A stretch of DNA of 47,659 nucleotides from Bacteroidales bacterium (GTDB lineage Bacteria; Bacteroidota; Bacteroidia; Bacteroidales; F082), in contig JABFQW010000028.1 in NCBI GenBank assembly GCA_013141455.1, positions 1 to 47,659 on the forward strand, read 5' to 3'. The position numbers and the translations under genes are program-made. This document shows, piece by piece, positions 9,090-18,017 of the stretch. A model generated the notes under the pieces. It ran no database searches. It had not been told where the DNA came from and was given only the letters and a program-made list of their open reading frames with translations. The number at the start of each line of letters is the position of its first letter. Position 1 is the stretch's first letter.

Positions 9090-9300
9090 CGAACAACTGA
9101 TCAGCTGTTTTTAACTTAATCTCACCTTTCAGGTGTTGTTCTACCTGCTCAAGAGATTTTTTAGTCCCTTCCACGAACTCCACTTGATTTTTTGTCAACT
9201 TTGATTCCTCTGGCAATTTAACAAAACCAAGACTCTTTACAAGTTCCATAAAGAATGGGTATTTGTTGTCCGGTACATTTAAAACTACTTGTTTCATCAT
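9079..9300 (-). CDS. Antitoxin partner of the RelE/ParE-like toxin
   Basis: This 73-residue acidic-to-neutral protein starts with a short strand (VVLNVPDNKYPFFMELVKSLGF) and continues as a predicted helix rich in Glu and Lys, ending ADQLFDEL. That is the layout of small antitoxins found before RelE-type toxins in Bacteroidota. Its 3' end overlaps the toxin start. It lacks a recognisable DNA-binding domain, so the XRE protein encoded 4 bases upstream may provide repression of the operon. Identity is inferred mainly from position and size. Confidence 0.7.
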   Translation of the reverse strand: MMKQVVLNVPDNKYPFFMELVKSLGFVKLPEESKLTKNQVEFVEGTKKSLEQVEQHLKGEIKLKTADQLFDEL

Positions 9301-9304
9301 CCAA

Positions 9305-9646
9305 TTATTTTGTAGTAAACGCCTGTTTTATTTTAAAATTTTGTATGTAAGTATCAATTACATTAAAAAGAACCGATTTAGTATTGGAATCCATTTTTTG
9401 GATACTATTAATCCTGTCAATAGTAATCTGGTCATAAGTCGAATATTCACCCTCGCCTAATAGAAAATCAATCGTAACCCCGAATGCTTTCGCCATTTTT
9501 AAAGCCATTTCAAGTGATGGGGAATTTTCATTACGCTCGTATCTTCCGATTATCTCCCTTGACGCACTAATTTGTTCCGCAAGATCACCTTGCGACCATC
9601 CTTTCTCTTTCCTGAGTAATGATATTTTGCTTCCTATGTTTAACAT
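9305..9646 (-). CDS. XRE-family helix-turn-helix regulator
   Basis: The 113-residue protein has a Cro/CI-type helix-turn-helix at about residues 5-60 (ISLLRKEKGWSQGDLAEQI, then ISASREIIGRYERNENSPS) and a short C-terminal helical tail. It is the first gene of the operon with the antitoxin and toxin, only four bases ahead of the antitoxin, and is preceded by a perfect -7 element. It is likely an autorepressor of the module. Whether it also neutralises the toxin is unknown. Confidence 0.85.
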   Translation of the reverse strand: MLNIGSKISLLRKEKGWSQGDLAEQISASREIIGRYERNENSPSLEMALKMAKAFGVTIDFLLGEGEYSTYDQITIDRINSIQKMDSNTKSVLFNVIDTYIQNFKIKQAFTTK

Positions 9647-9681
9647 ATTGCACTAAAAAGTAAATATTTGCAACGATTCTG

Positions 9682-9689
9682 CAAAAATA
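9682..9689 (-). promoter_or_regulatory. -7 promoter element of the XRE-antitoxin-toxin operon
   Basis: Minus-strand TATTTTTG matches TAnnTTTG exactly, 36 bases upstream of the XRE start codon. Confidence 0.55.
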
Positions 9690-9723
9690 AGAGAAATTTA
9701 TTACATAAAATAGCAGGTTGATT

Positions 9724-9770
9724 TTATTGCCAACCAAACTTTTAATTTGATATTTTTGTAATGATTTGTT
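9724..9770 (+). repeat. Right copy of the imperfect direct repeat
   Basis: This is the partner of 8593-8640, in the same orientation. It also contains TATTTTTG (-7) on the + strand, which could drive the membrane protein gene starting at 9820. Confidence 0.75.
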
Positions 9771-9819
9771 CCCGGATAGCACGGATTATCCCGCAAGCGG
9801 AAAATATTATTTAGAATTT

Positions 9820-10170
9820 ATGAAAGATTGGACTGAACGTAAATACAAACAAATTACTCTTATTGTTATCGTAATATCATTTATTGTATTTATTGCTTAT
9901 GCCTTTTTTTATAAAGATTATATTGCAAACGAAAGATTTTTCAATGAAAGAATAAGTGGAATCATAAATGAAGAAAAACATTTTGAAGGGGACCGTGGAT
10001 ACCCCTGGTTAAAGATAGATGGTCAATGGAAAAATATAGGCAAGTTTGGAGTATGGGCTCAACGCTATTCAAATGTTGGCGATTCAATTGTTAAAGATTC
10101 AGGAACAATGACCATAATAATTTATAGAAAAAATGAAGAAAATAAATGGGAAGCAAAAGTTTTCAAATGA
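9820..10170 (+). CDS. Small single-pass membrane protein of unknown function
   Basis: The 116-residue protein has a short basic cytoplasmic N-terminus (MKDWTERKYK), one membrane helix (about residues 11-30, ITLIVIVISFIVFIAYAFF), and a C-terminal domain outside the membrane with GYPWLKIDGQW and a predicted beta-rich fold. The ATG at 9820 is preferred, since upstream in-frame codons offer only a TTG inside the repeat. It is AT-rich like the rest of the island. I do not recognise the family. Confidence 0.6.
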   Translation: MKDWTERKYKQITLIVIVISFIVFIAYAFFYKDYIANERFFNERISGIINEEKHFEGDRGYPWLKIDGQWKNIGKFGVWAQRYSNVGDSIVKDSGTMTIIIYRKNEENKWEAKVFK

Positions 10171-10184
10171 TTTTAACCAGCTGA

Positions 10185-10244
10185 CACGGAATTACTTACA
10201 GTGAGGGGCAATCAGAACATGTTAAAATTATTGATTATCATTAA
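10185..10244 (+). pseudogene. Remnant of a higB toxin gene (last 19 codons only)
   Basis: In the frame ending with TAA at 10242-10244 the translation is GITYSEGQSEHVKIIDYH, which matches the conserved HigB C-terminus (G-x4-V-x-I-x-D-Y-H). A stop codon in the same frame at 10182-10184 and the loss of everything upstream show the gene is decapitated. The 12-base gap to higA is the normal higB-higA spacing. Confidence 0.75.
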
Positions 10245-10256
10245 AAAGAACTGATT

Positions 10257-10556
10257 ATGGAAACTTTAGCAAATGTGCATCCCGGAGAGATTCTTTTAGA
10301 AGAGTTTCTGAAACCAATGAACATAACTGCATATAAATTATCGAAGGACATCGGAATTCCTCAAACAAGGACTTCCGCCATTTTAAAAGGGGTACGAGGC
10401 ATAACTGCGGATACTGCACTGAGATTAAGTTTGTATTTTGGGACCTCTCCGAAATTTTGGTTAGGACTTCAGGATGATTTTGATTTAGAAGAGGCCTTAA
10501 AGAATAAACAAACTGAATTAAACAAAATTAAGAAGATCGGAGAATACGCCGCCTAA
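10257..10556 (+). CDS. higA: HigA-family antitoxin (orphan)
   Basis: The 99-residue protein begins with the HigA hallmark VHPGEILLEEFLKPMNIT, followed by a helix-turn-helix (AYKLSKDIGIPQTRTSAILKGVRG) and the conserved TALRLSLYFGTSPKFWLGLQ block. HigA normally binds and represses its own higBA promoter and neutralises the HigB ribonuclease. Only the last codons of higB survive upstream, so the antitoxin is now alone. It may still act as a DNA-binding regulator or protect against related toxins. The open reading frame itself is intact. Confidence 0.9.
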   Translation: METLANVHPGEILLEEFLKPMNITAYKLSKDIGIPQTRTSAILKGVRGITADTALRLSLYFGTSPKFWLGLQDDFDLEEALKNKQTELNKIKKIGEYAA

Positions 10557-10562
10557 TGGCAA

Positions 10563-10613
10563 GCCGCCCGCAATCTGGGTTTCAGTGCTTCCTAGCTTGC
10601 GCGGAGGTATAAT
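10563..10613. repeat. Imperfect inverted repeat after higA
   Basis: CCGCCCGCAATCTGG and CCTAGCTTGCGCGGAGG can pair with single-base bulges around a loop of about 12 bases, just after the higA stop codon. There is no T run, so it is not a standard terminator. Confidence 0.4.
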
Positions 10614-10642
10614 TAATTATAAAATTACATTTCAAAAAAGGG

Positions 10643-11152
10643 ATGATGTATACTAGTGATTTGAATGAGTTTGGGGATAATAAGATTACGTATTATCAAA
10701 AATTTGTTATTGTGTTAGGTGTTATACTTTTATGTTCTTTTACATTTCTGTCATTGATAGGCGATAATCCTTATTATTATTATTTTCCCATTATCATCGC
10801 TATATCATTTCTGGTTATAATTATTTTATATTCAAAGATTTATAGTGTAAAATACAATACTGAATATTTTTATTTAAGCAATTTGTTTAAAAAAGAAAGA
10901 ATTGATACTTCTCAATTTATTGAAATTAGGAAGGTAAAACTCATAGATTTTCTATTTTTCGTGGTATTTAAAGAAAAGAGCTTTTTAATAATGATTAAAT
11001 CAGAGGATATTATTAAGAACTTCTTTAAATTTCGCAATAAATATGCTGAAGAGTTGACTCAAAGCATAAAAAAAACGATAAATACAAAACCGCTCGACGA
11101 AATTTCGAACACTTGTGATTCCAACTTAGCGAAGCGATCTCACCGAAGATAA
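10643..11152 (+). CDS. Two-span membrane protein with possible PH-like domain
   Basis: The 169-residue protein has two adjacent membrane helices (about residues 20-38 and 48-65), followed by a soluble domain containing YNTEYFYLSNLFKKERIDTSQFIEI. That is the pattern of small bacterial PH-like membrane proteins. The coding region is strongly AT-rich. The final codons (SNLAKRSHRR) are encoded by the REP-like repeat at 11122-11144, so the natural C-terminus has probably been replaced or extended. Function unknown. Confidence 0.6.
   Translation: MMYTSDLNEFGDNKITYYQKFVIVLGVILLCSFTFLSLIGDNPYYYYFPIIIAISFLVIIILYSKIYSVKYNTEYFYLSNLFKKERIDTSQFIEIRKVKLIDFLFFVVFKEKSFLIMIKSEDIIKNFFKFRNKYAEELTQSIKKTINTKPLDEISNTCDSNLAKRSHRR
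11122..11144 (+). repeat. REP-like fragment at the right edge of the accessory island
   Basis: CAACTTAGCGAAGC-GATCTCACC is related to 8659-8690 and lies in the same orientation, inside the 3' end of the preceding gene. Confidence 0.45.
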
Positions 11153-11182
11153 ATCAGCGCTAACGAAAGGAAAATAGTAATA

Positions 11183-11240
11183 ATTCGGAATAGAATCCAA
11201 AAATATCATGATATATTCGGAATAGAATCCAAAAAAATCA
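11183..11240 (+). repeat. Two-copy 32-bp-period direct repeat
   Basis: ATTCGGAATAGAATCCAAAA followed by A/T-rich bases and ATCA occurs at 11183-11208 and 11215-11240. A looser GGATATGGATTCGG follows at about 11252. No gene overlaps it. Confidence 0.7.
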
Positions 11241-11293
11241 CATTAAATCCAGGATATGGATTCGGGTTGAATGGGAACAAAGCAGACCAGACA

Positions 11294-11328
11294 CAAAAAA
11301 ACCCGGTCTGTTTTCACAAGCCGGGTTT
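11294..11328 (-). terminator. Terminator of the atpD-atpC operon
   Basis: Read on the minus strand, AAACCCGG and CCGGGTTT form an 8-bp stem followed by a T run, 20 bases after the atpC stop codon. Confidence 0.8.
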
Positions 11329-11347
11329 CATATATCAGGTCGTATTT

Positions 11348-11584
11348 TTATTCAGCCAGCACCAACACCTTGTTGTGCAGCACTTCGAGCACGCCGCCAT
11401 CGATATCGAAATACTGATTTTTCTTGTCACTTTCCTGAATCTTGATTTTTCCTTTGCCAAGGGCGGCGATCATGGGCGCGTGGTTGTTCAGTATTTCGAA
11501 CAGGCCATCCAGACCAGGCAATTGCACCAATTGCACTTCGCCGCTGTAAATTGTTTTATCAGGTGTAATGATTTCGAGTAACAT
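11348..11584 (-). CDS. atpC: ATP synthase F1 subunit epsilon, short form
   Basis: The 78-residue protein contains only the N-terminal beta-sandwich of epsilon (LEIITPDKTIYSGEV, GLFEILNNHAPMIAAL). The C-terminal two-helix domain of the usual roughly 135-residue subunit is missing. That domain is the arm that can rise into F1 and inhibit ATP hydrolysis, so this enzyme should lack epsilon-type inhibition. The short form is common in Bacteroidota and there is no frameshift. It follows atpD after 18 bases in the same operon. Confidence 0.93.
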   Translation of the reverse strand: MLLEIITPDKTIYSGEVQLVQLPGLDGLFEILNNHAPMIAALGKGKIKIQESDKKNQYFDIDGGVLEVLHNKVLVLAE

Positions 11585-11602
11585 AACAAGTGGGATTATG
11601 GA

Positions 11603-13117
<1,515 letters not shown>

Positions 13118-13151
13118 TTATTGAGATAATGTTAGAATATCAATTTGGATG

Positions 13152-13159
13152 CAAATATA
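13152..13159 (-). promoter_or_regulatory. -7 promoter element of atpDC
   Basis: Minus-strand TATATTTG matches TAnnTTTG exactly, 38 bases upstream of the atpD start. A TTTG lies 24 bases further upstream, slightly beyond the usual -33 distance. Confidence 0.65.
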
Positions 13160-13220
13160 AAGATTTGCCTTGAATCTCAGCGTCAAAAAAATGCAGATTT
13201 GTAAAAAAAGGTGAGTAGGG

Positions 13221-13356
13221 TTGGGACTTGTTGCTGGTTACTGGTTTCTTGTTGCTGGGTTCTTGTTGCTGGGTTCTTGTTGCTGGGTTCTTGTTGCTGG
13301 GTATTTGTTTACTAGCTGCCAGTCACCAGTTCCCAGCTACCAGTTCCCAGCCACCA
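13221..13356. repeat. 14-bp tandem repeats in inverted arrangement between lspA and atpD
   Basis: Four perfect copies of TTCTTGTTGCTGGG occupy 13246-13301, preceded by related GTTGCTGGTTACTGG. About ten bases later (13311-13356) come units of the opposite strand type (CCAGTTCCCAGCTA), also with a 14-base period. The two halves can pair into a long imperfect hairpin. Confidence 0.85.
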
Positions 13357-13360
13357 TTTT

Positions 13361-13978
13361 TCACATTCCTTTCAGAAACTTTCTCTCGAAAAGCAAAAGC
13401 CACAACACACCTGTTGTGATAGCCGCATCAGCAACATTGAATACCGGGCGAAAGAAAATGAAATAGCCATCTAATCCGAACAAAAATCCCGGGATCCATC
13501 TGGGTGCTGTTGCCTGATCGATCACGATGAGTGGAAAATACAGCATATCAACTACTTTGCCATGCAGGAAATTCGCGTAACCACCGGCTTCAGGCATATA
13601 AGAAGCCACAGTATGATAGCTGCTGTTACTGAATAAAAGCCCGTAAAACGCACTATCGAGAATGTTGCCCAAGGCGCCTGCCAACACTAACGAGATAGCG
13701 AAAACGGGACCGAACGCGGTTTTTTTACGGGTTAAAATAACTAAGTAAACAACCATAGCAGCGGATGCAAGTATGCGAAAAACGCTCAGGGCGAGCTTGC
13801 CCCATTCGCCGGCAAACTGCATGCCGAAGGCCATGCCGTTGTTTTCAGTAAAATGTATGATGAACCAGTTACCGGCAAGAGCAATCTCTTCGCCAATGGT
13901 AAAATGAGTTTTGATATAAAATTTTAATGCCTGATCTAGCAATAAAACAATGAAGACGATGATGATTGGACGTTTCAA
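13361..13978 (-). CDS. lspA: Lipoprotein signal peptidase (signal peptidase II)
   Basis: The 205-residue inner-membrane aspartyl protease cleaves prolipoproteins before the lipidated cysteine. Four hydrophobic spans are visible. Conserved boxes are LDQALKFYI (D15), TENNGMAFG, GALGNILDSAFYG with catalytic D108, and FNVADAAITTG with catalytic D184. The loop between the last two boxes is longer than in E. coli, as is usual in Bacteroidota. It is the last gene of the ileS-dksA-lspA cluster, 91 bases after the dksA-like gene. Confidence 0.96.
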   Translation of the reverse strand: MKRPIIIVFIVLLLDQALKFYIKTHFTIGEEIALAGNWFIIHFTENNGMAFGMQFAGEWGKLALSVFRILASAAMVVYLVILTRKKTAFGPVFAISLVLAGALGNILDSAFYGLLFSNSSYHTVASYMPEAGGYANFLHGKVVDMLYFPLIVIDQATAPRWIPGFLFGLDGYFIFFRPVFNVADAAITTGVLWLLLFERKFLKGM

Positions 13979-14069
13979 ATTTGTTCCTTTGGGTTAAAAA
14001 CAAATCACCCCCGGAAGTGTAAAACGGGGATGAAAAATTAATCAATTACATATTGACCTGTAGTTTCAA

Positions 14070-14483
14070 TTATGCTCCGGGTTGATTCATTTTGGCTTCC
14101 ATGCTCAATGTGGCATGTGGCACAATTCGCAAACGTTCTTTCGAAATCAATTTACCGGTCACACGGCATATACCGTATGTTTTATTCTCGATACGGATTA
14201 ATGCATTTTCGAGGTTAATGATAAATTTTTGCTGACGTGCTGCCAGTTTACCGTTTTCTTCTTTTGATAGCACCTGATAGCCTTCCTCCAAAACCTTAAA
14301 GGTAGGCGAGGTGTCATCGGTACCATTGTCATGTGTGTTTGAAAGTGCTTCAGACAGGATCACCAGATCCGCTTTTGCATTTTCGAGTTTTTTAAGGATG
14401 ATTGTCCTGAATTCTTCCAGCTCCTCGTCAGAATACCGGTTCTTTTTTGCATCGGTATGCTGTGTTTTTTCTTGCTCTTTCAT
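14070..14483 (-). CDS. DksA/TraR-family protein without zinc-finger cysteines
   Basis: The 137-residue protein has a Lys/Glu-rich N-terminus, a helical coiled-coil region (about residues 20-100) with the acidic tip-like NGTDDTSP, and the C-terminal block YGICRVTGKLISKERLRIVPHATL. That block is the DksA/TraR zinc-finger region, but only one Cys (C106) remains of the usual four. DksA-type proteins bind the RNA polymerase secondary channel and adjust initiation with ppGpp. This cysteine-poor version lies between ileS and lspA, a conserved Bacteroidota order. Whether it binds metal is doubtful. Confidence 0.88.
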   Translation of the reverse strand: MKEQEKTQHTDAKKNRYSDEELEEFRTIILKKLENAKADLVILSEALSNTHDNGTDDTSPTFKVLEEGYQVLSKEENGKLAARQQKFIINLENALIRIENKTYGICRVTGKLISKERLRIVPHATLSMEAKMNQPGA

Positions 14484-14585
14484 AGCGTTTTAATTTAATT
14501 TCCAACAATGATTCAATTCATGAATCCGGCATAAATTTATATCAATTTTTCAATAAATGATGTTATCTTATTATTAATTTCATGT

Positions 14586-17500
14586 TCACGCCTTTTTTCT
14601 GATCTCCATACGCGCCCGGATCGTTTCAGTGATCTCAATATCAGCAACATCCGCCGTATCAAGTTGCTTTACAATTTCAAGTTGTGCCAGCGTTTCCGAG
14701 CAAATATAATCAGAATGATTAAGCAGGGCCCTATCCAGATCGTTAGATGATTCAATGCGAAGCAAAATATGATCAGTAACCTCGAAACCAGCATCTTTAC
14801 GCATGTTCTGTACCCGGTTCACCACTTCACGGGCCAAACCCTCCTGCACAAGTGCGGGTGTGAGTGTCATATCAAGTGCAACAGTCAGCTTATCCTGAGT
14901 TGCCACTGACCAGCCCGGAATATCTTCTGTCATGATTTCGACATCTTCCAGCGTCAGATCAACCTGTTCATCACCGATCATTACTGATCTGGCGCCTGTC
15001 AGTTCAATCGAACGGATATCCTGCTGGTTGAAACCGGCAAAAAGTGTCGCAATCTGTTTCATGAGTTTGCCGTGGCGTGGCCCCAGCGTTTTGAAGTTCG
15101 GTTTGATCTTCTTTACTAAGATATTTGCATCTTCGCCCAGATAATCAACACTTTTTACGTTCACTTCCGAAAGGATGAGGTTTTCAACTTCACTAAGTTG
15201 TTGTTGCATCTGCGCGTTGCTCACCGGAATCATGATTTTATTGAGCGGCTGACGTACCCTGATGTTCGTCTTTTTACGCAACGAAAGCACCATCGACGAT
15301 ATCTGTTGTGCCATCTGCATCCGTTCTTCCAGGTTTTTGTCGATAAAAGCGGTATTTGCTTTCGGGAAAAAACTGAGGTGAACCGATTCAAAGTCACTTT
15401 TCCCGGAGGCTGTGTTCAGATCAATGAAAAGTCGTTCGCTGAAAAAAGGCGCTATGGGTGAGGCCAGAACTGCGATGGTCTCAAGGCAGGTATATAAGGT
15501 TTGATAGGCCGAAATTTTATCATTTGTGTATTGACCTTTCCAGAAGCGGCGGCGCGACAAACGTACGTACCAGTTACTAAGATGCTCATCAACAAACAGT
15601 TGTATCGCCCTTCCGGCTTTGGTCGGTTCGTAAGTCTGGTACGATTCATCAACCAACAGGATCAGTGAATTCAGTTCAGACAGAATCCAACGATCGATTT
15701 CGGGACGTTCGCTGAGCCGAATATCTGGCTCTGAATAAGTAAATCCGTCGATATTGGCATACAAAGCAAAGAATGCGTAGGTATTGTGGAGGGTTCCGAA
15801 AAATTTGCGTCGCACTTCATCCAGACCATTCAGGTCGAATTTCAGGTTGTCCCAGGGTTGTGCATTGGTGATCATATACCAGCGTGTGGCATCCGGGCCA
15901 AATTTCTCAATGGTCTCGAAAGGATCGACGGCATTGCCAAGGCGTTTCGACATTTTGTTGCCGCTTTTGTCGAGCACGAGTCCATTCGAAACCACAGTTT
16001 TATATGCAACACTGTCGAACAGCATTACCGCGATGGCGTGAAGTGTGAAGAACCAGCCACGCGTTTGATCAACACCTTCGGCGATGAAATCGGCAGGGAA
16101 ATTCTCTTCAAATGTTTCTTTGTTCTCGAAAGGATAATGCATTTGTGCGTATGGCATGGCACCCGAATCGAACCATACATCGATCAGATCAGCCTCACGA
16201 AACATTTTATTACCTGATGGCGAAACAAGCACAATATTGTCGGCATACGGCCGGTGCAAATCAAAGCTGCCATAATTGGCCGCGCTGTTGTCGCCTTCCT
16301 TATAATCCGCAAAAGGATTTATCTGCATGAAACCAGCCTCAACAGAGCGATCGACTGCTTCTTTAAGTTCGGCCACAGATCCAAAACAACGTTGTTCCGA
16401 TTTATCCTCTGTTATCCAAATCGGGAGCGGGACACCCCAGAAACGGGTACGCGACAGGTTCCAGTCAACTAGGTTCTCGAGCCAGTTACCAAAACGACCC
16501 TCACCGGTTGATTTCGGTTTCCAGTTGATGGTTTTGTTGAGCTCAAGCATGCGCTCTTTGTAAGCAGTTGTGCGGATGAACCAGCTATCCATCGGGTAAT
16601 ACAGCACCGGTTTGTCGGTGCGCCAGCAATGTGGATAGTTGTGTACAAACTTCTCGATGCGGAACGCTTTGTTTTCTTTTTTGAGCATCACCGAAATGTC
16701 AACGTCAAGGGTTGCTGAATCGTCGGTCAAACTTTCATCGTAAGCGTTTTTGACATATCTGCCCGAAAATTCCTTATAAGAGCTCACGTCAACATACTCA
16801 TTAACATACTCAATGTCAAGTTCTTCTATCAGAAATAGCCGACCTCGTAAATCTACCATCGGTCGTTTGTAACCTTCAGTATCGATCAGTAACAAAGGCA
16901 CAATACCGGTTTGCTTTGCCACACGATCGTCATCTGCACCAAAAGTCGGGGCAATATGTACAATTCCTGTTCCGTCAACCGTGGTTACAAAATCACCTTC
17001 AATCACCCTGAAGGCATCGCCCATCGGACGAATCCATGGAATGAGTTGTTTATAACCGATTCCCGCGAGTTTCTTTCCTTTGAACTCATCGATAACGGTA
17101 TAGGGTATTTTTTTATCTCCTGTTTTATAGGCGTCAAAATCGCCATCGAGCATAGTAGCATCAAAATAACCAGCGACAAGCACCTTGGCCAGAATCACCT
17201 GTATGGGCAGACCTGTGTAGGGATTGAAGGTTTTAACAAGCGCATAATCGATGTTCGACCCCACGGCTAAGGCGGTGTTTGAAGGCAGGGTCCAGGGTGT
17301 GGTCGTCCAGGCAAGTATGAACAATGGTAATTGCGCATCCGCTTTGATGAAGGCTGATTTGTCGTCACGGATAACTTCGAACTGGGCTGTGGCCGAAGTA
17401 TCTTTCACATCGCGGTAGCAACCTGGCTGGTTCAGTTCGTGGGTACTGAGTCCGGTTCCGGCGGCCGGTGAATAAGGTTGAATCGTATAACCTTTGTAAA

Positions 17501-18017
17501 GCAGTCCTTTTTCGTTGAGCTTCGAGAGCAGATACCAGACCGATTCGATGTATTTGTTATCGAAAGTGATATAAGGATCGTCAAGATCGACCCAATAACC
17601 CATAGCACGTGTAAGTTCGTCCCATAAGTCTTTGTATTTCATGACTTCGGTACGGCAGGCGTGATTATACTCTTCCACACTGATTTTCTTACCAATATCG
17701 TCTTTGCTGATGCCAAGTGATTTCTCAACACCCATCTCAACAGGCAAACCATGCGTATCCCAGCCGGCCTTACGTTGCACATGCTTCCCTTTCAGTGTTT
17801 GGTAACGACAGAAAATATCTTTGATAGCGCGGGCCATTACATGATGGATGCCCGGAACTCCGTTGGCCGAAGGCGGTCCTTCGTAAAAAACATAGGCCTC
17901 GCTGTTTTTACGCGTTTCGAGACTTTTGTTGAAAATGTCGTTTTCTTCCCAGAATTTACGGATATCAACTCCGATTTGGGTAAGGTTTAACTGTTTGTAT
18001 TCGTTGTATTTAGCCAT
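14586..18017 (-). CDS. ileS: Isoleucyl-tRNA synthetase, eukaryote-like type
   Basis: The 1143-residue class I synthetase charges tRNA-Ile. It has an N-terminal catalytic domain, an editing domain (WTTTPWTLPSNTAL at 237-250), the KMSKR loop at 688-692, and a long anticodon-binding and C-terminal region without the C-terminal zinc finger of the E. coli type. The HxGH signature is altered to G56-I-H-H59 (bases 17841-17852). In IleRS2 enzymes such a GxHH swap has been linked to extreme mupirocin resistance. A promoter about 140 bases upstream gives it a long leader. It is the first gene of the cluster with the dksA-like gene and lspA. Confidence 0.97.
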   Translation of the reverse strand: MAKYNEYKQLNLTQIGVDIRKFWEENDIFNKSLETRKNSEAYVFYEGPPSANGVPGIHHVMARAIKDIFCRYQTLKGKHVQRKAGWDTHGLPVEMGVEKSLGISKDDIGKKISVEEYNHACRTEVMKYKDLWDELTRAMGYWVDLDDPYITFDNKYIESVWYLLSKLNEKGLLYKGYTIQPYSPAAGTGLSTHELNQPGCYRDVKDTSATAQFEVIRDDKSAFIKADAQLPLFILAWTTTPWTLPSNTALAVGSNIDYALVKTFNPYTGLPIQVILAKVLVAGYFDATMLDGDFDAYKTGDKKIPYTVIDEFKGKKLAGIGYKQLIPWIRPMGDAFRVIEGDFVTTVDGTGIVHIAPTFGADDDRVAKQTGIVPLLLIDTEGYKRPMVDLRGRLFLIEELDIEYVNEYVDVSSYKEFSGRYVKNAYDESLTDDSATLDVDISVMLKKENKAFRIEKFVHNYPHCWRTDKPVLYYPMDSWFIRTTAYKERMLELNKTINWKPKSTGEGRFGNWLENLVDWNLSRTRFWGVPLPIWITEDKSEQRCFGSVAELKEAVDRSVEAGFMQINPFADYKEGDNSAANYGSFDLHRPYADNIVLVSPSGNKMFREADLIDVWFDSGAMPYAQMHYPFENKETFEENFPADFIAEGVDQTRGWFFTLHAIAVMLFDSVAYKTVVSNGLVLDKSGNKMSKRLGNAVDPFETIEKFGPDATRWYMITNAQPWDNLKFDLNGLDEVRRKFFGTLHNTYAFFALYANIDGFTYSEPDIRLSERPEIDRWILSELNSLILLVDESYQTYEPTKAGRAIQLFVDEHLSNWYVRLSRRRFWKGQYTNDKISAYQTLYTCLETIAVLASPIAPFFSERLFIDLNTASGKSDFESVHLSFFPKANTAFIDKNLEERMQMAQQISSMVLSLRKKTNIRVRQPLNKIMIPVSNAQMQQQLSEVENLILSEVNVKSVDYLGEDANILVKKIKPNFKTLGPRHGKLMKQIATLFAGFNQQDIRSIELTGARSVMIGDEQVDLTLEDVEIMTEDIPGWSVATQDKLTVALDMTLTPALVQEGLAREVVNRVQNMRKDAGFEVTDHILLRIESSNDLDRALLNHSDYICSETLAQLEIVKQLDTADVADIEITETIRARMEIRKKA

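Noticed and set aside
10557-10622. Integron attC site after higA
   Set aside because: There is a bulged inverted repeat, but no GTTRRRY/RYYYAAC core pair, and no integrase in the window.
13246-13301. CRISPR-like array
   Set aside because: The 14-bp units are directly adjacent without spacers, so this is a simple tandem repeat.
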